Positions 1 to 13,430 are shown, counted from the first letter of the stretch. The stretch is 64,000 nucleotides of DNA from Brachyhypopomus gauderio (GCF_052324685.1 NC_135222.1:2034203-2098202); one strand, 5' to 3'. Program-made: numbers and translations. The notes: a model not told the origin generated them from the sequence alone.

Positions 1-64
1 GTGATGTATTAATTGTTTGTGGTAATATGGTGTGTGAGGTATTGCATTTTATTCCCTTTTTTAC

Positions 65-3000
65 CTATTGAACTGGTACTTGAGGCATAATCATAGTATA
101 ATTGAAATCTACTGGTGGTCTTCTATAACTCATAGTGGTGTAGTCCTGATCTGAGTTTGAGTGAAGAAAATATTGAAGGCTATGAGCATAGATCAGTACA
201 ATATTTTTAAAGCAAATATTTAACAAAAAAAAAAAACAGAAAATACACAAGAGACATAGGTTTCTTTTGGGATGCTGTATATTTATTTTACATGATGATT
301 TACTTTGTTACATTCTAATGAAATAGGCCTTTTTGAGCAATTTTGCAATAATGGCACACATACCTAAGATAGATACAAGATGTCTATCTTATAGTGCAGC
401 ATGTTGATCATATTCATGGGACAGGCAAATCGGAAGAGGCACATTTTTCCTTGACAGTGTCATCTACAATTAAGAATGAACAGCATTTAAAATAATAAAT
501 ACATGAAAGTATTGAAATATCACATTGTGCTATGCCATGAAGAGAATGTTTCTCACCTTTGGACACCTGAAAATAATGTTTACAGAGTCCTGATCTGAAA
601 TAGAGACGATCAAGACAATCTGTCTGTTCTTGTTATTGGTTGTGTCAACAGAAATTCCAACCAAAGGCGCTACCACTGTAATGTAGTCTGATGCCCTAAT
701 GTAGGAAAAACAAAGAGGAAAGCAAAGAAAAAAGTAAGTGTGATTCAGTTTATCACAGTGAAAGACATTTGTTGTTTTGATCTTCATTAATGTACCTCCT
801 GTTGTAGATGCTGAGAATGTTCAGGATTTCTGGGAGTCTTTCCCATTTCAACTTCAAACGGGCAGCAAGTTTTGACTCATGCAGGCCGGTCTCAATTTTG
901 GCATGTACAGAATATTCCTGGCAATCTACACCCCACGCAAGCTTGGCCTAATAGGAAAGAGTCATGCTCAATTTAAGTTCAATACATGTACATTTGCAAA
1001 AGTTGGTGTCTTGTCTTGAAAACTGCTACAGAAAACCAAACTTACAGCGATTTTATGCTTGCTTGGCAGAACACCATCAGCACAGATCTTCCATTTGTCA
1101 TTTTGCGCAGTTGAGGAAAACACAATCTGGACTCTTGAAGTGGACTTGTCCAAGTAAGCAGCAAGCTGATATCCCAGTGCACGGTCAGTTCTAACAGCAC
1201 GAGCAATGATGGCAAAGGCAGGTGGAACAGAATCTCCAAGTAATTTAGCCTACAAGTGTAAAGAGACTCTTTAGCACTTAAAGTGGTGCTCATGGACCTA
1301 AAATTTTGCCTTGTGTTGGTCATATTTAAAATCACAACATGAGACTTTGTGGTACCTGTTTCTCAAAACTGGAGCTGCTGGTGCCTGCCACTTCCTCTAA
1401 GGCCAAATACTGCCACAAAAGCAGAAAACTCATTATTTAATACATTTGTCGGTTTAGACACTATTATTAAATCTTCTTTAAATATTTTTATGTTTGAAAA
1501 CCTTGTTCTTATGGAATTGCTGGAAGCTTCCACGTGTAGAAGTGGCCTAAGAAAAAATAATGAATGACTCACAAGATTGTTTCTGTAGAAGGTCAGAAAT
1601 AAAAATAAGCACTGGAAGACCACATACATCCTGAAATCAGTGATTCACTCTAAACTTACCTCAGATGTGCGAGCACTGGATGAACTACTGGAACTACTGG
1701 AACTTCTGGATCTCTTAGAACTGCTGGAACTGCTGGAATTACTGGGACTCTGATTGCTGCTGATTGAGGAAGAGGAGCTCGATGAGCTTGACCCGATGTT
1801 CTTCAGTCCAGCCTTCAGCATTTCCCTCAACCTCAACAGGACGTTACGTTCTTCTGAGCCTTCACCTTGATCAAGGCTAATTCCTTTACTCAGCTTTTCA
1901 GCTGCCTCAGGACCAAGTTGGACCTCAAGCTCCAGTCTTTCAAGGGCAGGGCCATCAGCTAAAGTGAACATGAGAGTAAGTTTGCCATATTTTTATTCCT
2001 ATAGGTAAAATATCACAACAGATCTTATTCAAGGTTTATCCTGAGAAATTACCTCGCATTACTGAAATGCGAACTGTGTGGTGTCCAACAATGTAGTAAA
2101 TAAGATCGTTGTGAATAAAGCCAGCGTTGCGGAAGGAAATGTCTAGGCATGCCTTCGTGCGAATTTTGGGGATGACACCACACACTGTCTTTTGAAACGA
2201 AGTAGGGATCCAAGTGGGCTGAGCATCAGAGGGCGCTGGAGGTGCCAGAGACACAACCCTCTGACTAGGGAGGTCCTCAACGTTCCTGGCTACAGCCACA
2301 GTCTCAAAGCTGTTGGAGCAGGTTACAGTGACAAATTAAAGCTGACGATATGCAAGATCTAAATGGATCTTATTACGTATATTAACAGTTTTATTAAATG
2401 CTTTATGTTTTTTAGAATAGAAATACAATAAAGACATTTTTCCATTACCTAATGGTTGCAACATGATCAGGACATTCAACAGGTACAAGCTCCACCTTGA
2501 AATTATTCTTTGGAAGGTCAGCTTTTACACTAAGTTTTCCTGGCACATTTATATGGATCTTTCCTTTGGCTATTGCAGCAGCCTGAATGAAGGCAGTGTT
2601 CACTCCAATTACAGCAAATGTCTGCATGACAATACTGAAAGAAAAACAATGGGAACATTTTGATGGTGTTTTACTGGCTTGTATTCTGAGTCAGTTGAAA
2701 GGTGTCTGTGGTACTGTACCTTGGTCTGGCCTCAGCATGCAGCTGAATATTAGTCTTCCTCAAGTGGTCAAGAGTGATGGGCTCTGTTTGCTTATGTAAA
2801 TGAGGTGTGATGGTTGCCTGAACTAAAAGATATCAAGGAACACCTTTAATCAAACAGAACTAATAACGTGCATTGTTCAAGCCAGGATGTGATGTTGAAG
2901 TGAAGCCCTACCATTGATAGATGCTGCAGCAACAGCAGCAGTGTAATGACTGAACTCCATCGGCAGACCAACAGCAGTGGGAAGGATGCGACGCACCTCA

Positions 3001-6000
3001 GCTGGCATCATGGGCTTGGAGTACTGGACATCAATCCCAATCTGAAGTGCCCTAACAATCTCCCTCAGGTATTCACGTTTCCCTGTAGCAACCTCCACAG
3101 AGCGAATGACAGATTAGTTTTAGCACGTAAATAATCATTACTTTTTAAATAAAATAATTGCATAATTAAATACCTGTGCTGCTTGTTCCATGACACTTTC
3201 AATTAGGTGTTTGTCAATTTGGCCAAAAGCAATTTCTTGTCCGAGGAGTTTGACGTACATGGAAGCCAGTGGCTGATTTGTTGGCAACAAATTTCTCCAG
3301 TCCTTCAATTTGGAGAGGAATAACAGAGTAAGTAAATATGTGATGAAGTAGATACAGATTAATCTATTGAAATTAATTGAATTCAATGTTAATGTTGTCT
3401 TCTTGCCTTCATGATGTGCTTTATCTTGGTCATCCAGTCAGTGTTCTCATTACCAGCTTGGATTTTCGTCACAACTTGCTGGAGTCCCTCTGTTCTCACA
3501 CCAACCTGGATGAAAGAATAAGTGGTCATTCCAGTTGTAGAATAAAAATCTCACCATTTAAATGAGTGCACTGACACCCTCAAACAGTGCGCGTCCTACC
3601 TCAAGAACATCAGAAGCAGCTCCAGCCAGGTAGGCACGTGATTTTGCCACAACAGCTCTGGGCACGATGTTGGCACCATCATTGATTATGAAAGCGCTAC
3701 CAGCAGCACCAAGCATAACAGGAGCTTTGAAGGTAAAATAAACATTTATTCTTCAGCGATAAAATCATTTACTTATTTTACTGTAATTTACCGTCTTTGG
3801 AAAAATAGCAAAGTTCTTTAACACTTACACAAATAAACGTCAGCACGGAAGGCTCTGCTGAAACGGAAGCTCAGTCTGTCCAGTCTGGGACTTAAGATTC
3901 TGATGGCAACATTAGCTGCAGCAGCCCTGTAAGATTCACAGTAGTCATTTCTGGGTTGCAGTTTAAAGTTCAACAATATAAGTTATAATTTGAAAAGTGA
4001 GACATTCTTACACATTGACGAAATCAGGGGCCATGCTTCTGGTCAGAGACTTCATGTGAGAGTAAGTAAAGCTGGTGACTTGCATGCTGGGTTCCTTATC
4101 CAAGGCATCAGCAATAGTGGACATAAGAGCTATTGAAGGCTTGGTATCAAAGAGCAGAATACAGGCAACCATACGCAGTTCAGGATGAAGAGTCTTATCC
4201 ATATACAGTTGAAGTGCCACCGTCTGGACCTAAAACAGAGCAATTAGACTGAGCTCCAGGTTGAAAATGTGCTAAAATGCATATTATGATCAATCATCAT
4301 AGGATGCTTACCATGTTCGGTTCTGTCTTGGCAATTCTCCTAAGGGCCAAGATGGCATTATCTTTCACCTTCATGGGTAAGTTTGCAGCTGCAGATCCAA
4401 ATCCTGGGAGGAGTTTCATGATGGGCTTAATGCTAGATGGGTGGCCTGCATTGCCCAGAACCTTCAGTGCCAGGGTGAGTTCATGCATATCAGCTCTGGA
4501 AGTAGCCTCAGCAACAATGTCATGGATCGGCTGAGGAGAAAAATTCAGAGATTAAATGTGTTTGTTTTTAGACCAGGTCCATTAGAATTAATGAACATTG
4601 AAATGAAAATGTTCATCACACTGAACGGTATAATTGTTTCCTCTCTTGATCTCGGATCATGTTTCCAAATTACGTTTGTCCACATTGTTATATTTGATAC
4701 CATTTGATACCTATTAAGAAAAGTAATTGAATCTAAAGGAGATGATTTATACTCATAAATCAGACGTTTTACCTTCAGGAGATCAGCAGGACATGAAGGA
4801 ACTTCAGCACAGTATCTGGCAATCATGGAACCATAGCCCAGCATGATCAACTCACGCAGCATTGCAATCGATTTGATTTTCGGGTCCAAAGCCAGACTCT
4901 GTCCAACATAGCAGAAAGTCAGAAGGTTTTTTAGCATTTATAAGGGTCAGCTGAACTTCATTTACCATAAGGATAAAAGTATCTACTCACAGCAGTCATG
5001 CGGAGAGTGTCGGGATTAGCCTTGACCATGTGCAAAGTGAACAGAAGGCCCTGGATGAGTTCTGGCTTGGTTAGCTCATCAGCTTGGAACTTGTGATTGA
5101 TGAATCTCAAAGCTACTGGTGTACCAATAACAGGTATCGTATCCAGAATCCATCGTCTACCAGAAGAAGAGTTTTAGAAAAGCACAAATCACGCTGCACT
5201 GTATTTCATTGAAATGTTCTAAGGAATTTTACCTGTAATCATGCTTGGTCTTGTACTGAGCCCAAATTGCCTCAATATCATCCATAGTTGCAAAACGCAG
5301 GAGTTGCACAAGCTGAACATACTTCAGGGGAGCATCGTCATGGACTTTATTTACATTGTTTTCAACCAGATGTTTCAAGACCTCCACAATCTGAAAGTAA
5401 GGGAAATGGCTGAAGTTTTGATGGCATAATAAAATTACACTTGTAAAAGAACAAAATGTTTCTTTCAGAAAAATTCATGAAAACATATTCATGCATGTTA
5501 ATGTACATGAGCAATGATACCTGAGCCTGTACATTGTTGATCTTCAGAAGCTGAATAGGGGTTTGAAGAATCTCAGTGCCAAACTCATACCGTAGGTTTC
5601 CACGGGCTGAATACTGGTCATTGCTAGGAGCGGTGGGCTTGTTCTGCACCTCCAGTAAGTTCAACGTTTGGCTGGTGTGAAAAATTACTTTTCAGATTTT
5701 TCATACAATATTTTATCAATGTAGTGACAGGATGGAAAATACGAGACGATAGATCATACTTGGCTCTCATTTGTGCTGCTCCATTCAGTGTATTGAATGC
5801 TGAAAACTCATGGACCTCTTCAACTCTAGCCTCAGAGACCACAGGTTGAGCATCAATGAACTTCATGTCGTACGTGTAGGTTGCAGTTCCAGTCTGACTC
5901 TTAAGTCTCTGTGATGAGAACAGAATGAGTTCTAGAAGGTGTACACTTTACCAGTTTTAATGCTCACTTAAAAATACTGAACTCATTGATAATGTTTGAT

Positions 6001-7048
6001 CTCACCTGCTGGCATTCAACACATGTCTCAAGATAGGCCAAACCGATATCCTTGATCACCCTTTCATGGCAATCGGTCAGGTCTTTGGACTTGGTCACAG
6101 CAATGTGATTGGTTCTTCCATCTTCTCTGATCATATAATGGGTCTTGCAGACACCCTGGGTTCCATCCTTGGAAAATGAAATTATTTAAGCTGAGATGGT
6201 AGATCAGAATATGACTGAAACATCAAGAGATATTAAAAGAAATGTGTTCTCGTACCTCATGCAGTTCATAGACGTGCTGGGTCTTCTTCAGGTTGAGCTG
6301 AAAGATGTTGAGGATACCTCTGTGCAGGTTCAGAACAGTAGATGAAACTCCAGCAGGGGCAAATACTTTTCCAACCACACCATTAGAGTACTCAAATTTG
6401 ATGGGAGTTACAAGCTGACTCTTCAGTGCTGATGTGAGTTTAGTGGCAGGAGTGAAAGAATCCTCAGGCCAGACACCAGAGTACTCAAAGAGCTTGGGTT
6501 CCAAGAGCTGAACACAAAAGGATCCCAAATCTTTGTTAGAGTTTCTTAAAAGCACAAACTAGCCATGTATGTGTTGATGACATAGCCACAGTTCCTATTT
6601 CATGCAATGACAAATTATTTTACCTTCAGGACGCATATGTTCTGAGCTGTAGAACTGATGAGAACTTTGCTGCTGATTTTCACACCAGCCTTGGCCAGGC
6701 CCTCCTGAGGCACACCACCCAAGATCCGACCCTCATAGTTGTACACAAAGGTCTTACCGGCAACAAAGTCTGGAACTTATGAAATACATTTCATCTTTGA
6801 AATACCTTAAATAATAATGTCTGAGTGTGTCTAAAATGAGATTAAACTTATGTTTATAAAAAACACTTACCTAGGTTAATCTGTTGACTTGCTAAATGAG
6901 GTAAGAAAATAATAAAATAATTAACCATTTTGCAAAGATTTGCAACTCGATTACAGATTCCAATTAGTGTTTCTGAGGAAATTAAACCATTATCTGATCA
7001 TAACTTACCCACAAGGGCCACAGTCAAGGCAAGCACAACAGCTCTCAT
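65..7048 (-). CDS. vtg: vitellogenin, type I-like (egg-yolk precursor)
   Basis: Multi-exon gene for the secreted lipid-carrying yolk precursor made in liver and taken up by oocytes. Exon 1 (7009-7048) encodes a signal peptide beginning [13 protein letters not shown]; a 21-nt second exon (6872-6892) adds SQQINL. The N-terminal Vitellogenin_N region follows ([16 protein letters not shown]..., about 6.7 kb). The exon near 6.1 kb carries [11 protein letters not shown], which resembles the receptor-binding HLTKTKDL motif of fish vitellogenins. Helical lipovitellin exons run from about 5.9 to 2.0 kb. A short poly-serine phosvitin (about 45 residues) lies at 1650-1820, followed by lipovitellin-2 exons at about 1250-557. 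The last exon appears to end at a TAG at 65-67 with AATAAA on the minus strand at 47-52, so no cysteine-rich beta'-component/C-terminal (VWD) region is visible. The last exon's acceptor and frame are the least certain part. Identity is secure; the paralogue is not assignable. Confidence 0.93.
1650..1825 (-). other. short phosvitin poly-serine domain
   Basis: Within the vitellogenin exon that starts [16 protein letters not shown]. Runs of serine (AGC, AGT and TCC codons mixed) are interrupted by only a few N, Q, P, K and R residues. Phosvitin is the phosphate- and calcium-carrying yolk segment. At about 45 residues it is short compared with most type A vitellogenins, in line with short-phosvitin forms of some freshwater fish. 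Confidence 0.85.
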
Positions 7049-7086
7049 GGCTGGTTATCCAGTGGTGGATCCTCAGAGAGGGTGCC

Positions 7087-7094
7087 TTTTTATA
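7087..7094 (-). promoter_or_regulatory. TATA box of the vitellogenin promoter
   Basis: TATAAAAA on the minus strand about 40 nt upstream of the vitellogenin ATG (7046-7048), leaving a very short 5' UTR as is usual for vitellogenin genes. Confidence 0.75.
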
Positions 7095-7207
7095 TCATCA
7101 GTTTTGATGAGTAAAGAGTTGTTTTCAAATGAATTATTAACTCATGAATCCCAATAGAGATGGTCATGATGCCTGTTTAACCAACTTACACAAATCAATG
7201 ATTTTAA

Positions 7208-7220
7208 GGTCAGGATCACC
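7208..7220. promoter_or_regulatory. imperfect estrogen response element
   Basis: GGTCAGGATCACC matches the palindromic ERE consensus GGTCAnnnTGACC with one mismatch. It lies about 115 bp upstream of the TATA box, which fits the known estrogen control of hepatic vitellogenin genes. A weaker candidate, GGTCATGATGCCT, lies at 7162-7174 (two mismatches). Confidence 0.55.
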
Positions 7221-9096
7221 TGGTCTCATGTCATGTTGAGAACAATGTCCATGTAAAATTTTGTATAAAATAAACTATTTATACATTAAAATAAATTATA
7301 CAAAATCAAATAAATTAATGCCTTCATCTGAAACATGTTACTGGACATTGAATCAAACCACATTTTGGACATTTTTATAAATCACATTTGTTCTTTTTTT
7401 CTTTCAATTTTTTACATTTTATTTATTTATTTATTTATTTGTAATTTTGGCAAAAACAATCAAAGCAGGCTTTTTCAAGAAGTGCACAGAATATACACTA
7501 AATGTTTATGGAGAAACTATGGAATAGTGCCTAAAATCTTTGACCTTTCTAAAACTTCCTAAAATAAATGTAATTATGCAAGCAACCTAAATAGACTCCC
7601 TATGTGTCAGATACACATATTGTATAAATAAGAGATTGATTCATATTGCAGTGAATTAAAGAATGCTGCAGTCATTAACATTTTGAACATTTCCATCATG
7701 GATATGGTTCAGTGCATTGTGTTACTGTAGCTGCACTGAAATTCACATTTAGTTGTACATCAAACAATTTCATTCTGTGTGTACAAGATAAGTAAAACTA
7801 ATGTTTTAAACTAGTAGGTAATTACATACAACTTAAAGAAATATATTAATACATCTGGCACCTTTTTACACTCCATGCTATATGTTCTAAAAACCTCTGA
7901 GGTGCTAAATGCATGTGAAAAGAGGTCTTTGCTAATTCCATGACCTGGGGTAGTGTGACCTGAACCTGAAATGCTCTACTCTAGCCTGCTCTGCTCTCTG
8001 GACTGGTTTACTGGTAATTTTCTCTGCTCATTTTTATGTTCACTTCATGTGATCATAAAAAACAAACAAACAAAAAACTGCTGCTTCCATCCTGTCTAGT
8101 GAAAACAATATAAGTTCAGAAGCTCAGGTCCTCTAGTTGAGCTCGAGGTTCCTGCACATAACATTAATTGTTCCCAAGATGCACTCTTTCTGCTGACTGG
8201 TCACTAAGCACTTCTTCACTTAGGCCTCTTTTACTGGTGTACTCCTGTATCTTGGTTGTTTCATCTTGAATAGTGGCTATGATGCTCACTATCCCTTGCC
8301 CACCTCCTTCACAGTTTTAGGGTTCTAGATTTAGGACGAAACCGCATTATGAGTGGTTTCCTTGTTTTGATGTCAGTGACCCCTATCTCCTCCTCTGTTC
8401 AACTTAATATGCCAGTGGGTTATAGCACATATCTTGTTCTTCCCATTCAGCTGACTGTGTTTGACAGCCGATATCTGTATTTTGAAACACATGTAGACTT
8501 GTTCAGTGATGATCTGGAGCTTGTTGCATGAATTATTTAAACTTGTGATAGCTAAGCTCCTGCTTCTGATTAGTTCAATACTTTCTGATTTGCTCAAGTC
8601 ATCTAAATTGCATATTGTGATTTTCAGAAAACAGCAGACACTACTACATGTGGTTGAAAATATTTTAATAGTTTCACATAACACTGCATTCACTCTTTAA
8701 ACACTCATTCTTCATAAATTAATTCTGTTTTAATTGAATTAATTAACAAATTGTGGTAAGAGACACGGTTGTGTTTTTGGCGAACCAACTTGAATTGCAC
8801 GTGTGTTTTGAATGGTGCGCAATTAGCACATCAAATGATGGAGAAGATGCAGAACCCTCAGAGTGGGCACCTGGATCATCTTAGTTCCACACAACTGCTC
8901 TTCCTCCTTGAACCAGTGGTGTCTCATCAGAGCACCCCCCCCCCCATCAAATTGTCCAGAGAACATATGCTACTTATACATATAAACTTATGTAAATTAT
9001 TATACATTTTTAAATAAATAAATAGATTTAAATAGATTTTTTAAATATAGGCTACTGTATACTTCCTGTGTGGGGGGCGCTGGACTAATGGGAGTC
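7221..9096. other. vitellogenin upstream intergenic region, no gene seen
   Basis: AT-rich, with no convincing coding exon. TGACC half-sites occur near 7941 and 7957 and could be further nuclear-receptor half-sites. No transposon ends were recognised. Confidence 0.5.
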
Positions 9097-9200
9097 TAGG
9101 GGTGGACTGGCATACATTACTACCGGGAATTTCCCCAGTGGGCCAATGGGTTAGTGGGCCGCCGGGCTGCCAGCCGCCGGTAGTTTAACTCGGCCTGTGG
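9097..9200. repeat. hAT-like terminal fragment (GGGGTGGACTGG end)
   Basis: Begins TAGGGGTGGACTGGC and is followed by GTGGGCC-rich sequence. A similar end in the opposite orientation (CAGGGGCAGACTGGGG, read on minus) lies at 21149-21206. The two could be the termini of one outermost element now split by all the nested insertions, but the flanking 8-mers do not match, so this is unproven. Confidence 0.4.
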
Positions 9201-10083
9201 AGGAGCCATTGTGGCACTGCGGCCCCGGCCCGCTCCAGTCAGGCAAACCTACTCAGCGCGCGGCCGCGGACTGAGCCTGTAAACACATGAAGGAGTTGGA
9301 CCGCGGCCGCGGACTGGGCCAGCTGATATGGGCTGACAGTATGCAGCAGAGATAAAAAATAAAAATAAAAAAGCTGCAGAGGTTACTCACTGGGTGAACA
9401 ATGTAGGGTTCAGTAGCTTTCCAGTTGTTTTTCCCCTGTATTTTGTCAGGGTCAAGTTGTTAAGTTTGTTAGTTATTTTGTTATGCCACTATGTGGCTTT
9501 GTAATCATATTATTGCTGGAAGTAATATTGTCCATATGACAATAAAAGCTGTCATATATACTACGTGCCATGTATAGATTCATATACAGTATATTGTTAT
9601 AATTATCCTAAATTCGCGAGATAGCGAGACTGCTGCCACCACCTTTGTTAAACCGGGAAGGTCCGGTCCCTGAGGCTGAACATAACCACACACACCACCG
9701 AGATAATTAATAAAGTGATGTAAAACTATCACAGAAACATATAGGTCAGGTCAGGCAATCACTATGTACGTGGAATCAGAGGCCACGCTATCTTTAAGAT
9801 ATCACACCACACCACCACAACCCTCGATGTCACGATCACCGCAAACAGCCAACCCAACAGATCACTTAAATAGCACACCATATAAATGGGCAGGCACCAC
9901 CACACACTACAGGACCCCCTAATCCACCCCACAACCACACACCTTCCCTATCCTTTAATTTTGAACACTAAAAACAAGCAACAATATAATTGTTTCTAAA
10001 ACCACTACTTATCTCGCTGGCGAATAAGACCCTCCCCCGGGGTCTGAGCTTATGGCGTTGTTTAGTTCTTGCACAGGCTAGGC
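9201..10083. other. repeat-rich non-coding stretch of unknown family
   Basis: Contains a NotI-like GC patch near 9260-9310 and a CA-rich segment (about 9680-9930). No coding region was recognised. It continues after the insertion, at 11765-12100, so the flanks were contiguous before the 10084-11756 element arrived. Confidence 0.4.
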
Positions 10084-11756
10084 CAGTGATTCTCAACTGG
10101 TGGGTCGCGACCCAAAAGTGGGTCGCGGACACGTTCTTGGTGGGTCGCGGACAGCTTGTTAAAAAAAAAAAAAAAAAGTCTACTCTTCAGATTTTGTACT
10201 CGTCTTTTATCTTGAAAAAAGACAGAGGCACATGCCACAGCTCCAGACTGCGACTAAAATGGTCGCAATCGCGACCATAAATGAGTAATAAAATTATTTC
10301 ACTCGCCAGTGGCGACAGGTGATACAAGAGCATTATATTTTATGGGTGAAGATTTTTTGTCATTGGAAAAATATCCACAATTTTCTTTTGAGGTTGTATT
10401 TTAAAAGTTAACCGATAGCCTATGCTATAGTTCCCACTCTCATGTTCGCTCTGCCCATTAACAAAAGCGGGAATCACCAGCGTGACTCGCAAAGCAGCGG
10501 AGCCGAGCTGAAACTTTAGCACTAAGCGTTAGCTTGTTGAAAATAGCGAAGCCAAAAATATTGGATTTTTTCACAGTCTACATTTCTATCGGACCATAAG
10601 AGGACACACTCCTTTATAACTGTACATAGTTTTAAGTTCATTTTAATGGGATCAAAAGTCACTCATATACATACTATGAAACCTGGTCAAGTTTGTTTCA
10701 CGTTCGCATATTCGGAATTCTTTCTTCAATACCTTTAAGTTAAAAGTACCAAAATATGCAAATTCTTATTTCTGGCACCCAAGACAAACATCTACAACTT
10801 TGTTTACATCAGGAATATATGTATTTTAAAACATGTTATTTTAAATATACTCCTGTCACCGCTGCACGGTCTAAGGCACCGTCTACAAATGACCTTAACA
10901 CGGAAGTGGAGGTCGTAAAGGCCCCAGAGCACTGCGCACTGTTTTTTGCAATAATTTCAATAGCTTTTAAACGGTCCATCTAAGACCACCAAAGAAGTTG
11001 GATTACATAAAGTTAATCTTTAATAACAACCTACAACTAAAAGATGGGTATTTATACCTTGCATCAATGTGTGGTGGTCAGTTTTTGTCAAATATTTCAA
11101 TAGCTTTTAAATGGGCCATCATAATTCCACAAAACAAGGTTGTTGATTAGGATGCACTTAACTATAACTTGTTTTATGCTCTTATAATGGACATTTTAAA
11201 AGCTATTTAAACATTTGACAAAATGTGCACTTAATATTTATACAACTTGTTTTTATCTTATGAAGAATCGTTAAAAAAATTATTTAAATCTTTGCAGAAA
11301 AAAAGAGTGCGCAGTGCTCCGGGGCCTTTACGACCACCACTTTTGTCCATGTTAAGGTCATTTGTAGATGGTAATAATAGTACATTTAAAACATGTCTAA
11401 TTTCGAATACGCGAACATGAAACCAACTTAACCACAGTTACAAGGAAGAGAAAACATCAGTCATGTTGGACGACAGAGATCCTAAATAACAGCTGACCTG
11501 ATGTGAGTGCTTATTAGTTTATATTATGGCACCTAGAAAAAGTTATTGGTGCCTGATTTTTTCATTTTAGGACCTACTGGCTCCTTGAGTAATTTTTAGT
11601 ATGTAGCCCAGCATGAGAACCATCTTGTTGCCATGGTAACCACCAATTGTTTACCCTTTTAATTTGTTATAATATTTGTACTGTATAAAACTGGGTCGCG
11701 ACTTAATGACAATGAGAAAAAGTGGGTCCCGGGCTGAGACCAGTTGAGAACCCCTG
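10084..11756. mobile_element. fold-back non-autonomous hAT element, copy 1
   Basis: Ends CAGTGATTCTCAACTGG and (minus) CAGGGGTTCTCAACTGG form the terminal inverted repeats. A perfect 8-bp TSD GGCTAGGC sits at 10076-10083 and 11757-11764. TIRs starting CAGnGnTTCTCAAC are typical of Charlie-type hATs. Inside is a long imperfect palindrome: about 10685-10985 is repeated in reverse at about 11100-11440 (shared blocks TCTACAAATGACCTTAAC, GTCGTAAAGGCCCC and GAGCACTGCGCACT). No transposase is encoded. An inverted, nearly identical copy is at 32242-33325. Confidence 0.9.
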
Positions 11757-12099
11757 GGCTAGGCTCCACAGCGTCACAGGCAAGTCCTACACTATCTCCC
11801 CCCGCTATCTTGGTACAGGAGGTAATCACTCCTCCCCTCCTACCGCAGGAGCATCTAAGCCAGCTGCTAGCTATCTTCGTCGCCGGCTGCTCTAACCGCA
11901 GCGAACAACACCCTCCCGCACCACATAGATGCCGTCTTGCCAAAGTTCGCCCAAACCAAAAACCTGTCTCCCTCACATCACCCATCCCCTTATCTAGCTC
12001 ACCCTCATCAGTCCCCAATTACTCACAGGTGCACTCAGTCGCTCTTGAACACACCCCTCCACAGCTCACTACAATATATACACACACACATATACAGAT

Positions 12100-12102
<3 letters not shown>

Positions 12103-12166
<64 letters not shown>
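12103..12166. repeat. (TA)n microsatellite
   Basis: About 32 TA units abutting the left end of the BED-finger hAT. The hAT target duplication (TATATATA on the left, AATATATA on the right) falls inside this AT tract. Confidence 0.95.
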
Positions 12167-12169
<3 letters not shown>

Positions 12170-12539
12170 GGTGGGGTGCGATTAAAAAAATTAATCGAAT
12201 TAATTAGAAGCTTTGTAATGAATTATTCTAAATTAATCGCATTTAATCACATTTCGATATTTCACATGAGAAATATTAACTTAAGTTTGAATGATGAATG
12301 AATCAATGAACATAATCATAAACCTCAACATCTTGTTTATTTTTCCACCAGTCTACTACACAGACCAATAGATGAGTGCAGAAAACAGAGCAAACAGTTT
12401 TTAGAACACTGGAAATTCTGACCAAACATTTTTAATTTTGGGAGCCTTGCTCAGGATATTGGAAGAATAAGAAGAACTGAAGTAAATCAGAAGATGTTTT
12501 TAATACCATTTTAGATGGTATTTAATTTAGATCTTTAAT

Positions 12540-12579
12540 TTCCCAGGCCATAGGCATCTCCATAGTGCCTAGAAGTGGT
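12540..12579 (-). pseudogene. BED-finger hAT transposase fragment, last part
   Basis: Reads on from the 18489-18688 fragment across the Tol2-like insertion: ...MQKTTSRHYGDAYGLG, resembling the short motif after the WTSVSNxNYLGVTAH segment in ZBED-like hATs. It then stops, so the C-terminal dimerisation domain is lost. Confidence 0.5.
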
Positions 12580-13168
12580 CTGTGGTGGACGAAGTACACC
12601 AATTATGTACTTGAGTAAAAGTACAGTTACCTTGCATTGAATATTACTCAAGTAAAAGTAAAAGTATTCACCTAAATTTTTTACTTGAGTAGAAGTACGA
12701 AAGTATCTGCCTTCAAAAATACTTAAGTATTTAAAGTAAAAGTAAAAACCTTTTTTTTCTTAGCGTCACATCAAAACCCCTAGGCCTACTCGATCAACAG
12801 GTGAACAGGAAACAGTGCCTTACATTTGCCTAGCAAACACAAAATACACAAAACTAGCCTATATTATCCTCACGACATTCATTTCCAAACTTAATCATAT
12901 TAATAATTCACACTAGAAAGGTAGACAAGAAGACAAACCGTTTATTATGAAAACATAATTCACCACCAAACAGAACAATAATTTCGAACCGGCCACTTCA
13001 GTCCTAGCTTGGGGGACTTTTTCTGAGGTTATACGTTGTCCACCACATGGCGGGACAGGGAAGCTAGAAGCTCTAGCACCTAGAACTAGAACTGTGTGCA
13101 GCCCAACCAACTGAACTCATAATATTAAACTTGGCCGAATAATTAATAATAATTAATATAATAATAAT

Positions 13169-13430
13169 CAGGGTTGCCAACTCTCACGCAATGAGCGTGA
13201 GACACACGCATTGACTGTCTTTACCACAGACCGTCTTCACACGCTCACACGACATACATCCGATTTCTCACAATGAAAAAAAATCTAGTTTATTTACCTC
13301 TGATCCCTATCTATGATTCAATGAGTTACTAGTTCGCTCTGGCGCCAACCACCGGCGATCGATCGATCGCGATATAATACTTAATTTGTGTGCAACAATT
13401 TATACTCGCCACCACCCCCACCCCCCGCCA
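13169..13430 (+). repeat. CAGGGTTGCCAAC MITE family, copy A
   Basis: Starts CAGGGTTGCCAACTCTCACG and includes a GATCGATCGATCGCGAT block. The same sequence in inverted orientation ends at 19300. The right-hand boundary is not clear. Relatives are at 46842 and 51834-52075. Confidence 0.7.

Noticed and set aside
10756-10983. 75-codon frame present identically at 33012-33239
   Set aside because: Its conservation is explained by the two copies being the same non-coding fold-back element; nothing suggests translation.
11744-12301. 185-codon plus-strand open frame
   Set aside because: It runs through the (TA)n microsatellite (tyrosine/isoleucine repeats) and crosses the end of a hAT; it has no family resemblance.
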